From NCBI GenBank assembly GCA_019239425.1, contig JAFAZX010000027.1, forward strand, positions 124,001 to 188,000: a stretch of 64,000 nt of DNA. The letters run 5' to 3'. This DNA is from Acidobacteriota bacterium (GTDB lineage Bacteria > Acidobacteriota > Blastocatellia > Pyrinomonadales > Pyrinomonadaceae). The number at the start of each line of letters is the position of its first letter. The stretch's first letter is position 1. The notes under the pieces were generated by a model. It saw only the letters and a list, made by a program, of their open reading frames with translations, searched no databases and was not told the DNA's origin. Both the position numbers and the translations under genes were made by a program. Positions 19,296-27,736 of the stretch are shown one piece after another.

Positions 19296-20648
19296 TCAGA
19301 TTTGGAGCGGGTTCGCATCACTCAAGTCCCCCGTGCTCTTCCGTGTCTGCTCCTGCGCGGCGAAGCCGTGGGAGGTGCCGAAGTAGTTGCGCCAGGCCGC
19401 GTCGATGAGCCGGACGGAGACTTCGGGCGGTCGCGCCTCGAAGAGGCAGATGTCAGTCATGCGGTCGAGCAGGTCGCGCGGCTCGCACGCCTTCATCTGC
19501 CGTTTTTCGAGCATGTAGTTGTTGAGCAGGTGGTCGATGCACTGCTGCTCGGCGCGCAGGCCCCTCGTGTAGGCGGCGCGCTTGAAAATCTCGACGTAGG
19601 CGGCGGGCGTCGGCGGCTCGACGCGCGCGCGGTAGCCCATGCGGCGCAGGAACGCCTCGTCGACCAAGTCCTTCTCGTCGAGGTTCGTCGAGAAGACGAC
19701 CAGCTGCTCGAACGGCACCTCGATCTTCTTGCCCGTGTGCAGCGTCAGGTAGTCGACGCGCTTCTCTAACGGCACGATCCAGCGATTCAGAAGGTCGTGC
19801 GGCTCGACGCGCTGGCGGCCGAAGTCGTCCACGACGAGCGTCCCGCCGTTCGACTTCAACTGGAACGGCGCCTCGTAGAAGCGCGCGGCCTCGCTCCACT
19901 GCAAGTCCGCGTCGTCGAGCGTCAGCTCGCCGCCGACGATGACGAGCGGGCGGTCGATCAAAACCCAGCGGCGGTCGTAGTCGGTCGGCGTCTCCGCCTC
20001 GGGCGCGGCGCGGTGGTTGTGGTTGTCGAAGACGCGGATGATCTGCCCGTCGACCTCGATGGCGTAGGGAATCCAGATGTGGCCGGGCAGGCCCGAGTTG
20101 ATGCGCTCGGCGACGGCCGTCTTGCCCGTGCCCGGCGGGCCTGTGATGAAGAGCGAGCGGCGCGAGTTGATGACGCAGCCCATCGTCTGAATCAGGGACT
20201 CGGGCAGCACCAGGTCGCGGAAGGCCGCGCGCACGGTCTCGACGGACGCGGCGCGGGCGGGGACGGCCTGCAGGCGCATCATGTGCGCGTAGTCCCTGAG
20301 ACTGACGGGCGCGGGGCCGACGTAGCCGCAGAGGTCGCGCACGCGCGCGACGCGATCCCAGCCGCGCTCCAGCATCGCGTAGCGCGTCGCGCCGACGGCG
20401 ATCTGCCCCTTCACCTCGACCATCTTCTCGCGCGTGAGGTGGACGAGCATCTCCTCGACGAGCGCGCGCGGGAGCCGTAGCTCTTCGGCGACGGAGCGGG
20501 TCGTCGGCTCGGGCATCTGCGCGACGTGCTTCAGCGCGAGGTCGCACAGGAAGCTCGCCGGCACGTCCGCCTCGCGCAGCTCCTCCAGGACGGGCGGCCC
20601 CATCGATTCAACCTCGACGCGCGTCAGGATTCCGGTGTGAGTCGTCAT
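19296..20648 (-). CDS. AAA+ ATPase with N-terminal helical region (pilus-locus associated)
   Basis: 450 residues. An N-terminal helical part (about 1-110) with a winged-helix-like segment ([20 protein letters not shown]) precedes a P-loop ATPase. Walker A is [18 protein letters not shown] near residue 165, Walker [12 protein letters not shown], and the sensor segment [20 protein letters not shown]. The ATPase resembles MoxR/dynein-type AAA+ proteins. It lies 106 bases from the TadD-like gene on the same strand, with only a hairpin element between. A role in pilus assembly or its regulation is inferred from position; the substrate is unknown. Confidence 0.75.
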   Translation of the reverse strand: MTTHTGILTRVEVESMGPPVLEELREADVPASFLCDLALKHVAQMPEPTTRSVAEELRLPRALVEEMLVHLTREKMVEVKGQIAVGATRYAMLERGWDRVARVRDLCGYVGPAPVSLRDYAHMMRLQAVPARAASVETVRAAFRDLVLPESLIQTMGCVINSRRSLFITGPPGTGKTAVAERINSGLPGHIWIPYAIEVDGQIIRVFDNHNHRAAPEAETPTDYDRRWVLIDRPLVIVGGELTLDDADLQWSEAARFYEAPFQLKSNGGTLVVDDFGRQRVEPHDLLNRWIVPLEKRVDYLTLHTGKKIEVPFEQLVVFSTNLDEKDLVDEAFLRRMGYRARVEPPTPAAYVEIFKRAAYTRGLRAEQQCIDHLLNNYMLEKRQMKACEPRDLLDRMTDICLFEARPPEVSVRLIDAAWRNYFGTSHGFAAQEQTRKSTGDLSDANPLQI

Positions 20649-20671
20649 TGCGTCAGCCTCTCGGATAAGAC

Positions 20672-20753
20672 TTGGGTGCTGGGTGCTGGGTGCTGGGTGC
20701 TGATGAAGAGCCGGGTTTTAACCCAACACCCAACACCCAGCACCCAACACCCC
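20672..20753. repeat. Heptad hairpin element, TGGGTGC family, copy 3
   Basis: Four GGGTGCT heptads at 20674-20700 are inverted as ACCCAACACCCAGC units at 20720-20753, with GAGCCGGGTTTTA in the centre. It occupies the gap between the TPR gene and the AAA+ gene and ends two bases from the TPR stop codon. Confidence 0.85.
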
Positions 20754-20754
20754 T

Positions 20755-21741
20755 TTAACGCTCCTCGGCGGCGGCGACCGTCCGGCGGGCGTCGATGGCG
20801 GCGAGGGTCTGGCGCGCTTCATTCGCCTTGTCGCCGCGGCCGGTGCGCTCGTAGATTTCGGCCAGCTGGCGCAGCACGTTCTGCGAGTCGGGCTGGAGCT
20901 TGCGCGCGGCTTCGAGGTGCTCGACCGCCTTCTCCTCGCGGCCCGAGCGGACGAGCAGCGCGGCCAGGTTCGCGTGGCCGTTGAACTCGCCGCCGGCCCG
21001 CGCGAAGTTGCGGTAGGCGTCGTCGTACTTGCCGAGCCTGACCTGCGCGAGCGCGAGGTTGTTGAGGATGCGCTCATCATTCGGCGCGAGCTTCGCCGCC
21101 CTCTTCAGCTTGTCCACGGCCGCGCGGTAGTTGCCGTTCAGATACAGCGAGTAGCCGAGGTTGTTCATCGCCTGCGGGTCGCGCTCGTTCACGTCGATGG
21201 CGCGGCGGTAGGAGTCCTCGGCGCGGTCGTGCAGCCCCTTGCGGTCGTAGGCGACGGCCAGCAGGCTGTGCGCCTGCGAGAGCTTCGGGTCGAGCGAGGC
21301 GGCGCGCGAGAGTTCCGCGATGGCCGCGTTCAGCTCGCCCTGTTCGAGCAGGGCGCGCCCGCGCTCGAGGTAGTCGCGCGCGTCGCCGCCCTCGTCACTG
21401 ACCTCGGGCCGGTGGTGGTCGCGGTCTTCGATGCGCTCGACGCCCGTGCTCTCGAACTTCTCGGCGTCACGCTCGGTCATGCGCGCGAGCTTCCCGTCGT
21501 CGTCGCCCTTGCCGAACATCCGGCCGACGGCCTTGAACGGGGCCTTGAAGATTTTGCCGAAGAGACCGCCGCCCCTCTTCTTCGGCGCGGCGGCGCCCGT
21601 CCCGGCCGCCGCGCCCGAGGAGGCGACGACGTTGGCGGCCGTGTCGCCGTCGCGCTCGTCGCCCGAAACGTCCCACAAGGCGACCGCGCTGACCAGCAGT
21701 GCGAAGGTGGCGAAGATGATGATGACCCTGCGCGTGTTCAT
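20755..21741 (-). CDS. TPR protein of the tad locus (TadD-like)
   Basis: 328 residues with an N-terminal membrane anchor or signal segment (RVIIIFATFALLVSAVALW), a Gly/Lys-rich linker and about six tetratricopeptide repeats from residue 120 onward (for example DPQAMNNLGYSLYLNGNYRAA and DERILNNLALAQVRLGKYDDA). TadD proteins are periplasmic or outer-membrane-associated TPR factors needed for Flp pilus secretin assembly. The role here follows from its position directly after tadC. Confidence 0.8.
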   Translation of the reverse strand: MNTRRVIIIFATFALLVSAVALWDVSGDERDGDTAANVVASSGAAAGTGAAAPKKRGGGLFGKIFKAPFKAVGRMFGKGDDDGKLARMTERDAEKFESTGVERIEDRDHHRPEVSDEGGDARDYLERGRALLEQGELNAAIAELSRAASLDPKLSQAHSLLAVAYDRKGLHDRAEDSYRRAIDVNERDPQAMNNLGYSLYLNGNYRAAVDKLKRAAKLAPNDERILNNLALAQVRLGKYDDAYRNFARAGGEFNGHANLAALLVRSGREEKAVEHLEAARKLQPDSQNVLRQLAEIYERTGRGDKANEARQTLAAIDARRTVAAAEER

Positions 21742-21762
21742 GGCTTCTCTCTCCTGTCTCGC

Positions 21763-22701
21763 TTACATGCTCATGTTGCCGAGTGTGTCCATGAGGGTGA
21801 GTCCCGCGGGGCCGAGGATGATGATGAAGAGCGTCGGGAAGAGGAAGAGCGCGAGCGGCATGAGGAGCTTGACCGCCGCCTTCTGCGCGGCCTGCTCGGC
21901 GCGCTGGCGCCGCTTCGTGCGTAAGGAGTCGGCGTAGACGCGCACGGCCTTCGCGATGGAGGTGCCGAAGCGGTCGGCCTGGATGAGCATCGCGACGAGG
22001 CTCTTCAGGTCGTCCACGCCGCAGCGCTCCGAGAGGTTCCGCAGCGCCTCGTCGCGCTCGCGGCCGACGCGAATCTCCAGGTTCGTGGTCTCGAACTCTT
22101 CGCTGATGTCGGGGTGGACGGCGCGCAGCTCTTCGCCGACGCGGACGAGCGCGGCGTTCAGCCCCAGGCCGGCCTCGATGGAGACGACCATCAGGTCGAG
22201 CGCGTCGGCGAGGCCCCAGCGCAGGAGGAGCTGGCGGCGCTTAATCATCCGCTTCAGGACGAAGCGCGGGAGGTAGCCGCCGAGGGCGACGGCGAAGATG
22301 ATGTAGTAGAGCGCGCTGCTCAGGGGCCGCCCGAAGATGGCGCAGCCGAAGGCGACGGCCGCGGGGAAGAAGGCGAGCGAGACGAGCTGGATGGCGCGGT
22401 AGATGACCGGCGCGCTCTCGGTGCGGAAGCCGGCGTGCATCAGCTCCTTCTGCACCTTGCGCGCCTCGGCGGCCGAAGGCGGCGCGAGGCGCTGCAGCGG
22501 CGACGCCATGCGCTCGGCCAGCGCGCCCGCGGCCGAAGCCTCGGCCTCGACCGTCATGCTGCCCGCGCTCGACACGCCGCCGGCCCCGCCCATGCTCTTC
22601 AGGCGCTCGGTCGCCGCGCTCGTCGGCCGGAACAGGAGCCAGTATACGCCCATCACGCCCAGCGTGACGCAGACGAAGATTGAGATGGTGATGATTAGCA
22701 C
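21763..22701 (-). CDS. tadC: Tad pilus inner-membrane platform protein TadC
   Basis: 312 residues of the type II secretion F (GspF/TadC) family. The N-terminal TM helix is IITISIFVCVTLGVMGVYWLL, with a T2SSF domain (LADALDLMVVSIEAGLGLNAALVRV, then FGTSIAKAVRVYADSLRTKRRQRAE) and a C-terminal TM pair (LLMPLALFLFPTLFIIILGPAGL). The start is GTG 22701, with GGAG nine bases upstream. The open frame runs about 30 codons further upstream, but those codons (GCWVLGENPVLPQH and so on) are encoded by a hairpin element. It pairs with TadB to form the platform for the TadA motor. Confidence 0.9.
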   Translation of the reverse strand: MLIITISIFVCVTLGVMGVYWLLFRPTSAATERLKSMGGAGGVSSAGSMTVEAEASAAGALAERMASPLQRLAPPSAAEARKVQKELMHAGFRTESAPVIYRAIQLVSLAFFPAAVAFGCAIFGRPLSSALYYIIFAVALGGYLPRFVLKRMIKRRQLLLRWGLADALDLMVVSIEAGLGLNAALVRVGEELRAVHPDISEEFETTNLEIRVGRERDEALRNLSERCGVDDLKSLVAMLIQADRFGTSIAKAVRVYADSLRTKRRQRAEQAAQKAAVKLLMPLALFLFPTLFIIILGPAGLTLMDTLGNMSM

Positions 22702-22716
22702 GTCGCTTCGCTCCAA

Positions 22717-22796
22717 TGGGTTCTGGGTTCTGGGTTCTAGGTGCTGGGGAAGAACCGGGTTTTCACCCAGCACCCAGCACCCAACACCCAGCACCC
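22717..22796. repeat. Heptad hairpin element, TGGGTGC family, copy 4
   Basis: GGGTTCT/GGGTGCT heptads are followed by the inverse array ending CAGCACCCT, centred on AACCGGGTTTT. It lies exactly between tadB and tadC; its end touches the tadB stop codon at 22796. The left-arm variant TTCTGGG is less well matched by the right arm than in copies 1-3. Confidence 0.85.
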
Positions 22797-23758
22797 TAAA
22801 TCTTTATCTTGAGAATCTTCCGAACAATCAGCATGCCCGTGACCTGCATGAAGAGGGCGGCGGCGAGCAGGTTGTGGCCGCGCGGGTCTCTCCAGAGGAC
22901 GGACATGTAGTCGGGGTTCATGAAGGTGACGGCCAGCGCGACGAAGGCGGGCAGGCCACAGAGTATCCACGCCGACATGCGCGAGCTGGTCGTCAGGGTG
23001 TTCAGGTCTTCGAGGATGCGGAAACGCTCGCGGATGGTGTGCGAGACCTTCTCCAGAATCTCGGCGAGGTTCCCGCCCGTCTCGCGCTGAATCATGATGG
23101 CCGTGATGCAGAAGCGCAGGTCTAAGAGCGGCACGCGCGCCGCCAGGTTTTCGAGCGCGAGCTTGAGGGAGAGGCCGAGGTTCTGCTCCTCGTAGGTCTT
23201 GCGGAACTCGGTGGCGATGGGCTCGGGCATCTCGGTCGAGACCATGTGCAGCGACTCGGCGAAGGCGTGGCCGGCCTGGAGCGCGCGGCTCATCAGCTCC
23301 AAAGCGTCGGGCAGGTGTTCGAGGAAGGCGTTGAGCCGCCGCTTGCGCTTGTAGAGGACGTGCAGGAACGGCACGGAGGCCGCGAAGGCGCCGCCCACGA
23401 CCATGAGTAACTTCGAGATGGTCAGCATCGAGACGGCGAGCGCCGCCAGCAGGCCCGCCATCAGCGCGAGCATCACCAGGCGCGAGACCGTGATGTGCAG
23501 GTCGGCCTGGTCGAGCATCCTGCGCAGAGACGTAGCCAGCCTCACGCGCATCAGCAGGCGGCTCAGCGCCGGAATCTCGCTCATCAACTCCTGACGGGCG
23601 AGCTGCACCTCTTCGTCGTCCGAGCGCTTCGAGTAGAGCAGGGCGTCCGCCAGCCTCTGCTGCAGACGCCGCCGCTTCGCCTCCGTCCCGCGCGTCGCCA
23701 GGAGGTACGCGCCGAAGACGCCGAACATGCAGGTGATGAAGACGAGAAAGGGGATCAA
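22796..23758 (-). CDS. tadB: Tad pilus inner-membrane platform protein TadB
   Basis: 320 residues of the same T2SSF fold as TadC. The N-terminal TM helix is FLVFITCMFGVFGAYLLA, with a TM pair around 95-135 and the conserved cytoplasmic stretch LEHLPDALELMSRALQAGHA. RETGGNLAEILEKVSHTIRERFR and two C-terminal TM helices follow. The start is a TTG at 23758 with GGAG eight bases upstream. It sits between tadA and tadC, with hairpin elements on both sides. Confidence 0.92.
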   Translation of the reverse strand: MIPFLVFITCMFGVFGAYLLATRGTEAKRRRLQQRLADALLYSKRSDDEEVQLARQELMSEIPALSRLLMRVRLATSLRRMLDQADLHITVSRLVMLALMAGLLAALAVSMLTISKLLMVVGGAFAASVPFLHVLYKRKRRLNAFLEHLPDALELMSRALQAGHAFAESLHMVSTEMPEPIATEFRKTYEEQNLGLSLKLALENLAARVPLLDLRFCITAIMIQRETGGNLAEILEKVSHTIRERFRILEDLNTLTTSSRMSAWILCGLPAFVALAVTFMNPDYMSVLWRDPRGHNLLAAALFMQVTGMLIVRKILKIKI

Positions 23759-23768
23759 GGGAATTTCT

Positions 23769-23845
23769 CCATTGATTCATTGGTCATTGATTCATTTGAA
23801 CATTTCTTCGATGAATCAATGACCAAATGAACAGGTGAATCAATC
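23769..23845. repeat. Heptad hairpin element, TGATTCA family, copy 1
   Basis: TTGATTCATTGGTCATTGAT units on the left are mirrored by ATGAATCAATGACCAAATGA on the right, around about 12 bases. It is AT-rich in a GC-rich region. It lies at the tadA-tadB junction, and the tadA stop codon falls within its right end. Confidence 0.85.
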
Positions 23846-25195
23846 TTCGAAGAAGACGCGCGGCAGTTGCAGGCCGTACTGCTTGAGCCTTTCGGCGAAG
23901 CGCGGGCGGACGCCGGTCGGGCGGTAGCGGCCGATGACCTTGCCGTCCTTGTCCACGCCCTTGCGCTCGAAGTGGAAGATCTCCTGCATGGTGATGGTCT
24001 CGCCCTCCATGCCCGTGATCTCCGAAATCGAGGTGATGCGGCGCGTGCCGTCGGAGAGGCGCGCGGCCTGGATGACGAGGTCGAGCGCGGAGGCCGCCTG
24101 CTGCCGCATCGCGCGGTCTGAGAGGCGCATGCCCGTCATCTGGATCATCGTCTCGAGTCTCGCCAAGGCGTCGCGCGGCGTGTTGGCGTGGATGGTGGTG
24201 AGCGAGCCGTCGTGGCCGGTGTTCATCGCCTGCAGCATGTCGATGGCCTCGCCGCCGCGCACCTCGCCGATGACGATGCGGTCGGGGCGCATGCGCAGCG
24301 CGTTCTTGACGAGCTCGCGCTGCGTGACCTCGCCCTTGCCCTCGATGTTGGGCGGGCGCGTCTCGAGGCGGACGACGTGCGGCTGTTGGAGCTGCAGCTC
24401 GGCCGAGTCTTCAATCGTGACGATGCGCTGGTCGTCGGGGATGTAGGAAGAGAGCGCGTTGAGGAGCGTCGTCTTGCCCGCGCCGGTGCCGCCGGAGATG
24501 AGGACGTTGAGGCGCGCCTTGACGCACATCTCGAACATCTCGGCCATCTCCTTGGTAAGCGCGTTCTTCTCGATGAGCGACGCCATCCGCAGCGGCTCCG
24601 CGCCGAAGCGGCGGATGGAGAGGACGGGGCCGTCGAGCGCGAGCGGCGGGATGATGGCGTTGACGCGCGAGCCGTCGGCGAGGCGCGCGTCCACCATCGG
24701 CGAAGACTCGTCGATGCGGCGGCCGACCGTCGAGACGATGCGCTCGATGACGCGCATCAGGTGCTCGTCGTCCTTGAACTCGACGCTCGTCAGCTCGAGC
24801 CGGCCGCGCCGCTCGATGTAGACCTTCTTCGGCGAGTTGACGAGGATGTCGGAGACCTCGGCGTCCGCGAGCAGGGGCTCGAGCGGCCCGAGGCCGAAGA
24901 GCTCGTGGCGCACCTCGCCGATGAGGCGCTCGCGCTCGCTGATGGAGAGCGGCGCGTTCTCGGCGTGGAGCATGTCCTCGACCAGCCGCGCGACCTCCGC
25001 GTGGAGCTGCTCGGGGTCGAGCTGCCCGAGCTTGGTCAAGTCCATGCGGTTGATGATGGCGCGGTGCAGGCGCGCCTTCATCTCCTGGTAGACGTTTCCG
25101 CCGCCCGCGGCCGCGGCCTCTTCGCCGCCGCCGCGCCCGAACAAAGTCGCGCCCGGCGGCGCCGGCTCCCTGATGAGTCTTTCGCGAAGTGACAT
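23840..25195 (-). CDS. tadA: Tad pilus assembly ATPase TadA/CpaF
   Basis: 451 residues of the secretion superfamily ATPases. An N-terminal helical domain is followed by a conserved loop, [20 protein letters not shown]. Walker A is [17 protein letters not shown] near 237, with Asp-box [11 protein letters not shown], Walker [16 protein letters not shown], and His-box [19 protein letters not shown]. It is the hexameric motor powering Flp pilus polymerisation at the inner membrane. The ATG start at 25195 and the length are typical. Confidence 0.95.
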   Translation of the reverse strand: MSLRERLIREPAPPGATLFGRGGGEEAAAAGGGNVYQEMKARLHRAIINRMDLTKLGQLDPEQLHAEVARLVEDMLHAENAPLSISERERLIGEVRHELFGLGPLEPLLADAEVSDILVNSPKKVYIERRGRLELTSVEFKDDEHLMRVIERIVSTVGRRIDESSPMVDARLADGSRVNAIIPPLALDGPVLSIRRFGAEPLRMASLIEKNALTKEMAEMFEMCVKARLNVLISGGTGAGKTTLLNALSSYIPDDQRIVTIEDSAELQLQQPHVVRLETRPPNIEGKGEVTQRELVKNALRMRPDRIVIGEVRGGEAIDMLQAMNTGHDGSLTTIHANTPRDALARLETMIQMTGMRLSDRAMRQQAASALDLVIQAARLSDGTRRITSISEITGMEGETITMQEIFHFERKGVDKDGKVIGRYRPTGVRPRFAERLKQYGLQLPRVFFED

Positions 25196-25204
25196 GGTGG
25201 TTTA

Positions 25205-25250
25205 GGTTCCGGGTGCTGGGTTCTGGGTGCTGGTTTCGGGTTCCGGGTTT
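25205..25250. repeat. Heptad array, TGGGTGC family, one arm only (copy 5)
   Basis: GGTTCCGGGTGCTGGGTTCT and following heptads form a run without an inverted partner. It sits between cpaE and tadA, and its end meets the cpaE stop codon region. It is a half-element, useful for working out how the paired elements arise or decay. Confidence 0.7.
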
Positions 25251-26461
25251 TAGCTGACCGCTGAGAGCTGCGAGCCGGCGGCCTTCTCTTTCCGGAAGAG
25301 CGAGCCGAGGAGGCCGCGGCGCTGGTCGGTCGTGACCGCCTGCACGGGGCCGCCGAAGCGCGCGGCGATCTGGCGCAGCTCGGTGGCGATCTTCGAGTGC
25401 GGCTCGGAGGTGACGAGCGGCTGGCCGAGGTTGATCGAGTTGACGGCCGTGCGGTAGTCGCTCTGCACGTAGCCGGCGACGCGCTCGCCGAGGAAGCGCT
25501 CGACCTGCCGGAGGTCGAGGTCGATCTGCTTGCTGAAGCGGTTGACGACGACGTGCAGCTTGTGGCGCGGGTAGCCGAGCCGGTCGAAGATTTGCAGCGC
25601 GCGTTGCGTGCTCCGGATGGCGGGGATGTCGAGCGTCAGGACGAGCAGAATCTCGTCCGACTGGTCGAGCGCCGCGAGCGTGATGGAGTCGAAGGTGTGC
25701 TGCGGGTCGACGACGACGTACTCGAAGCGCTCGCGCAGAATCTCCATGACTTGAAAGACGTGCTCGGCCTCGATGTCGTCGGCCGAGTCGGCCTCGCGCG
25801 GCGCGGCCAGCAGGGAGAGGTTCGCCGTGTGCGGCGTGAGGTAGCTGCGGAGCAGCGTGTCGTCCACGCGCTCGCGGTTCTCGATAAGGTCGGCGATGGA
25901 GAACTTGGGCTCACAGCCTAAGAAGAGCCCGAGGTCGCCCGCCTGGAGGTTCAGGTCGAGCAGCACGGTCGGCGCGCCGAGCGACGCGGCGACGTTGGTC
26001 GCGACGAAGGTCGTCCCCGTCCCGCCCTTCGAGGAGAAGACCGAGAGGACGCGGCCGCGCTTCTTCGGCGCCTCGGGCTGGACGGCGCAGAACTCGGCGG
26101 TGCGCTGGTAGACGGTGACGAACTCCTCGGCACGCACGGGCAGGCGGAGGAACTCGCGCGCGCCCGCGCGGATCGAGCGCAGGATGGTGTCGGGCGAAGA
26201 GTCGCGCGAGGCGCAGATGACGGCCGTGCGCGGGCAGGCGCGCGCGACGCGCTCGACGAAGCGGAAGCCGGCCTCGGGCTCCGGGCCGAGCGCGACGACG
26301 ACGGCGTTCGGGTTGAGCCGCTCGATCTCGGGGAAGACCTGCTCGGCGTCGTCGCCGCCGACGAGCACGCGCGCGCCCTCCTGCGTGGCGAGCGCGGCGC
26401 GCAGCTCGCGGAAAGAGTCCATGCCGGCGCTCAGTATGACGAAGGTCAGTTGTTGGCTCAT
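25250..26461 (-). CDS. cpaE: Tad pilus localisation ATPase TadZ/CpaE
   Basis: 403 residues. The N-terminal response-receiver-like domain (about 1-120; VVVALGPEPEAGFRFVERV, ILRSIRAGAREFLRLPV) lacks a clear phosphoacceptor set. The C-terminal ParA/MinD-like domain has the deviant Walker A VFSSKGGTGTTFVATNVAAS near 145, Walker A' VVDPQHTFD and the VVNRFSK segment. It positions the Tad machinery, often at a pole. It is followed by tadA on the same strand. Confidence 0.92.
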   Translation of the reverse strand: MSQQLTFVILSAGMDSFRELRAALATQEGARVLVGGDDAEQVFPEIERLNPNAVVVALGPEPEAGFRFVERVARACPRTAVICASRDSSPDTILRSIRAGAREFLRLPVRAEEFVTVYQRTAEFCAVQPEAPKKRGRVLSVFSSKGGTGTTFVATNVAASLGAPTVLLDLNLQAGDLGLFLGCEPKFSIADLIENRERVDDTLLRSYLTPHTANLSLLAAPREADSADDIEAEHVFQVMEILRERFEYVVVDPQHTFDSITLAALDQSDEILLVLTLDIPAIRSTQRALQIFDRLGYPRHKLHVVVNRFSKQIDLDLRQVERFLGERVAGYVQSDYRTAVNSINLGQPLVTSEPHSKIATELRQIAARFGGPVQAVTTDQRRGLLGSLFRKEKAAGSQLSAVS

Positions 26462-26506
26462 CGCTCGTCCTCGGTCTTCTGTTCTTCTCTCAAGCTTCCA
26501 ACAAAC

Positions 26507-27220
26507 TCACTGGCACTTGCCCGCGCCGTTCACACTCATCGGCGGCTTGCAGACGCAGCCGGTGACCGCGGGCTTGTCGCCCTTGTTGCACGCGGGCGCA
26601 GGCGTCGGGGTGGGTGTCGGCGTCGGCGTAGGAGTCGGCGTCGGCGTTGCCGTCGGCGTCGGCGTCGGGGTCGGCGTCGCGGTGGGCGCGGGCGTCGGGG
26701 TCACGGTCGGCGCGGGCGTCGGCGTGGCCGAAGGCGTCGGGGTCGGGGTCGGGGTGAAGTCCGGCGGCACCTGGCCGGCGCTCTCGGCCGTGAGCGTCGT
26801 GTGGTAGTCGGGCATCGTGATGGTCTTGCCGACGATGGGGATGAGGAGATTGACCTGGAAGCCCGTGATGCTCACGGTTACGCTGCCGCCGGGGTAGCTG
26901 AAGATGTTCGTGACCGAAGAGACCTTGTACTGCACGTCCACCTTCTCCGGCGTGAGGCCGACGACGACGGGCGAGCCCGTCCCCTCGGCGTTGCCGTAGA
27001 CGGCCATGTTCTTCACCTCGCCCACGGTCGCTTGGGTGTGCGTGACGGCGTAGCGCGCGCCGCGGCGGGCGGCGTCCGAGAGCGCGTTGTGCGTCCAGAG
27101 CAGGCGCGCCACTTCGAGCGCGCCGAAGATGATGGTCAGGAAGGCGACCGCGCCGATGGTGAACTCCACCAGCGCGGCGCCGCGCTCAGACCTCTTGTTC
27201 CTTTTCGCGCGCGTGTACAC
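26507..27220 (-). CDS. TadE-like pseudopilin with Pro/Thr linker and Cys-rich tail
   Basis: 237 residues. The N-terminal TadE motif [28 protein letters not shown] gives a prepilin-type hydrophobic helix after a basic segment. A globular part extends to about residue 155. A PT-repeat linker of about 50 residues ([10 protein letters not shown]..., nt 26587-26760) leads to a C-terminal tail of 27 residues with four Cys ([17 protein letters not shown]...C). The linker-plus-disulfide tail is unusual in TadE proteins and suggests a tip or display module. The start is GTG 27220. Confidence 0.8.
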   Translation of the reverse strand: MYTRAKRNKRSERGAALVEFTIGAVAFLTIIFGALEVARLLWTHNALSDAARRGARYAVTHTQATVGEVKNMAVYGNAEGTGSPVVVGLTPEKVDVQYKVSSVTNIFSYPGGSVTVSITGFQVNLLIPIVGKTITMPDYHTTLTAESAGQVPPDFTPTPTPTPSATPTPAPTVTPTPAPTATPTPTPTPTATPTPTPTPTPTPTPTPAPACNKGDKPAVTGCVCKPPMSVNGAGKCQ

Positions 27221-27231
27221 GGCCTGTCACC

Positions 27232-27720
27232 TCAGCTCGGGATGGAAGAGAAGTAGCGCATCGTCGTGCTCGGGCTGACGGGCACGCGCAGCGAGAGCGA
27301 GGGCTTGCCGATCAGCTTGCCGAGGTCGAAGAGAGGCTGGTAGGTGAAGCCCTGGATGCGGACGGTGACGCGGTCGGGGAAGGCCGACGAGCCGCCCGTG
27401 CGCACGACCTGGACGTTCGCGTTCGTCAGCCCCGAGACGACGGGCGTGCCCGTCCCCGTCTCTGTGCCGTAGACGACGAGGCTCTTCGCTTTGTCGTCAG
27501 ACGTGCCGGCGGCCGACTCGGTCATCAGGTAGCGCGCGCCCGCGCGCGTCGCCTTCGAGAGCGTCTGGTAGGTGTAGAAGAAGCGGCCGAACTCGGCCGC
27601 CGCGCCGAGCAGCATCAGCACGACGGGCAGCACGATGGCCAGCTCGACGAGCTGCGTGCCGCGCTCGGAGCGCGCGAGGCGCTTCATGAAGCGCGCGGGG
27701 TTGAAGGGTCTTGAGAGCAC
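27232..27720 (-). CDS. tadE: TadE-like pseudopilin
   Basis: About 162 residues. The TadE motif RGTQLVELAIVLPVVLMLLGAAAEFGRF provides the prepilin-like helix; the rest resembles the globular part of the neighbouring TadE-like protein (ARYLMTE, VYGTETGTGTPVVSGLTNANVQV). The start is chosen at GTG 27720, which has GGAGG eight bases upstream; a GTG at 27735 is in frame. TadE-type minor pseudopilins are processed by TadV/CpaA and needed for pilus assembly. Confidence 0.85.
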   Translation of the reverse strand: MLSRPFNPARFMKRLARSERGTQLVELAIVLPVVLMLLGAAAEFGRFFYTYQTLSKATRAGARYLMTESAAGTSDDKAKSLVVYGTETGTGTPVVSGLTNANVQVVRTGGSSAFPDRVTVRIQGFTYQPLFDLGKLIGKPSLSLRVPVSPSTTMRYFSSIPS

Positions 27721-27736
27721 TTCCCTCACCTCCACT

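Noticed and set aside
20672..20753. TGGGTGC-type hairpins as ordinary rho-independent terminators
   Set aside because: No T-runs follow the stems, and most lie inside what must be continuous tad or his transcription units. Partial attenuation or RNA stabilisation remains possible.
22702..22794. N-terminal extension of TadC (GCWVLGENPV...) as real protein
   Set aside because: It is encoded by the hairpin element. The GTG at 22701 with a good ribosome site directly precedes the TM helix expected at the TadC N-terminus.
26587..26760. GC-rich tandem repeat resembling a CRISPR or minisatellite array
   Set aside because: The units are short, without spacers, and encode the Pro-Thr stalk of the TadE-like protein in frame. 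No CRISPR array or cas gene is seen anywhere in the window.
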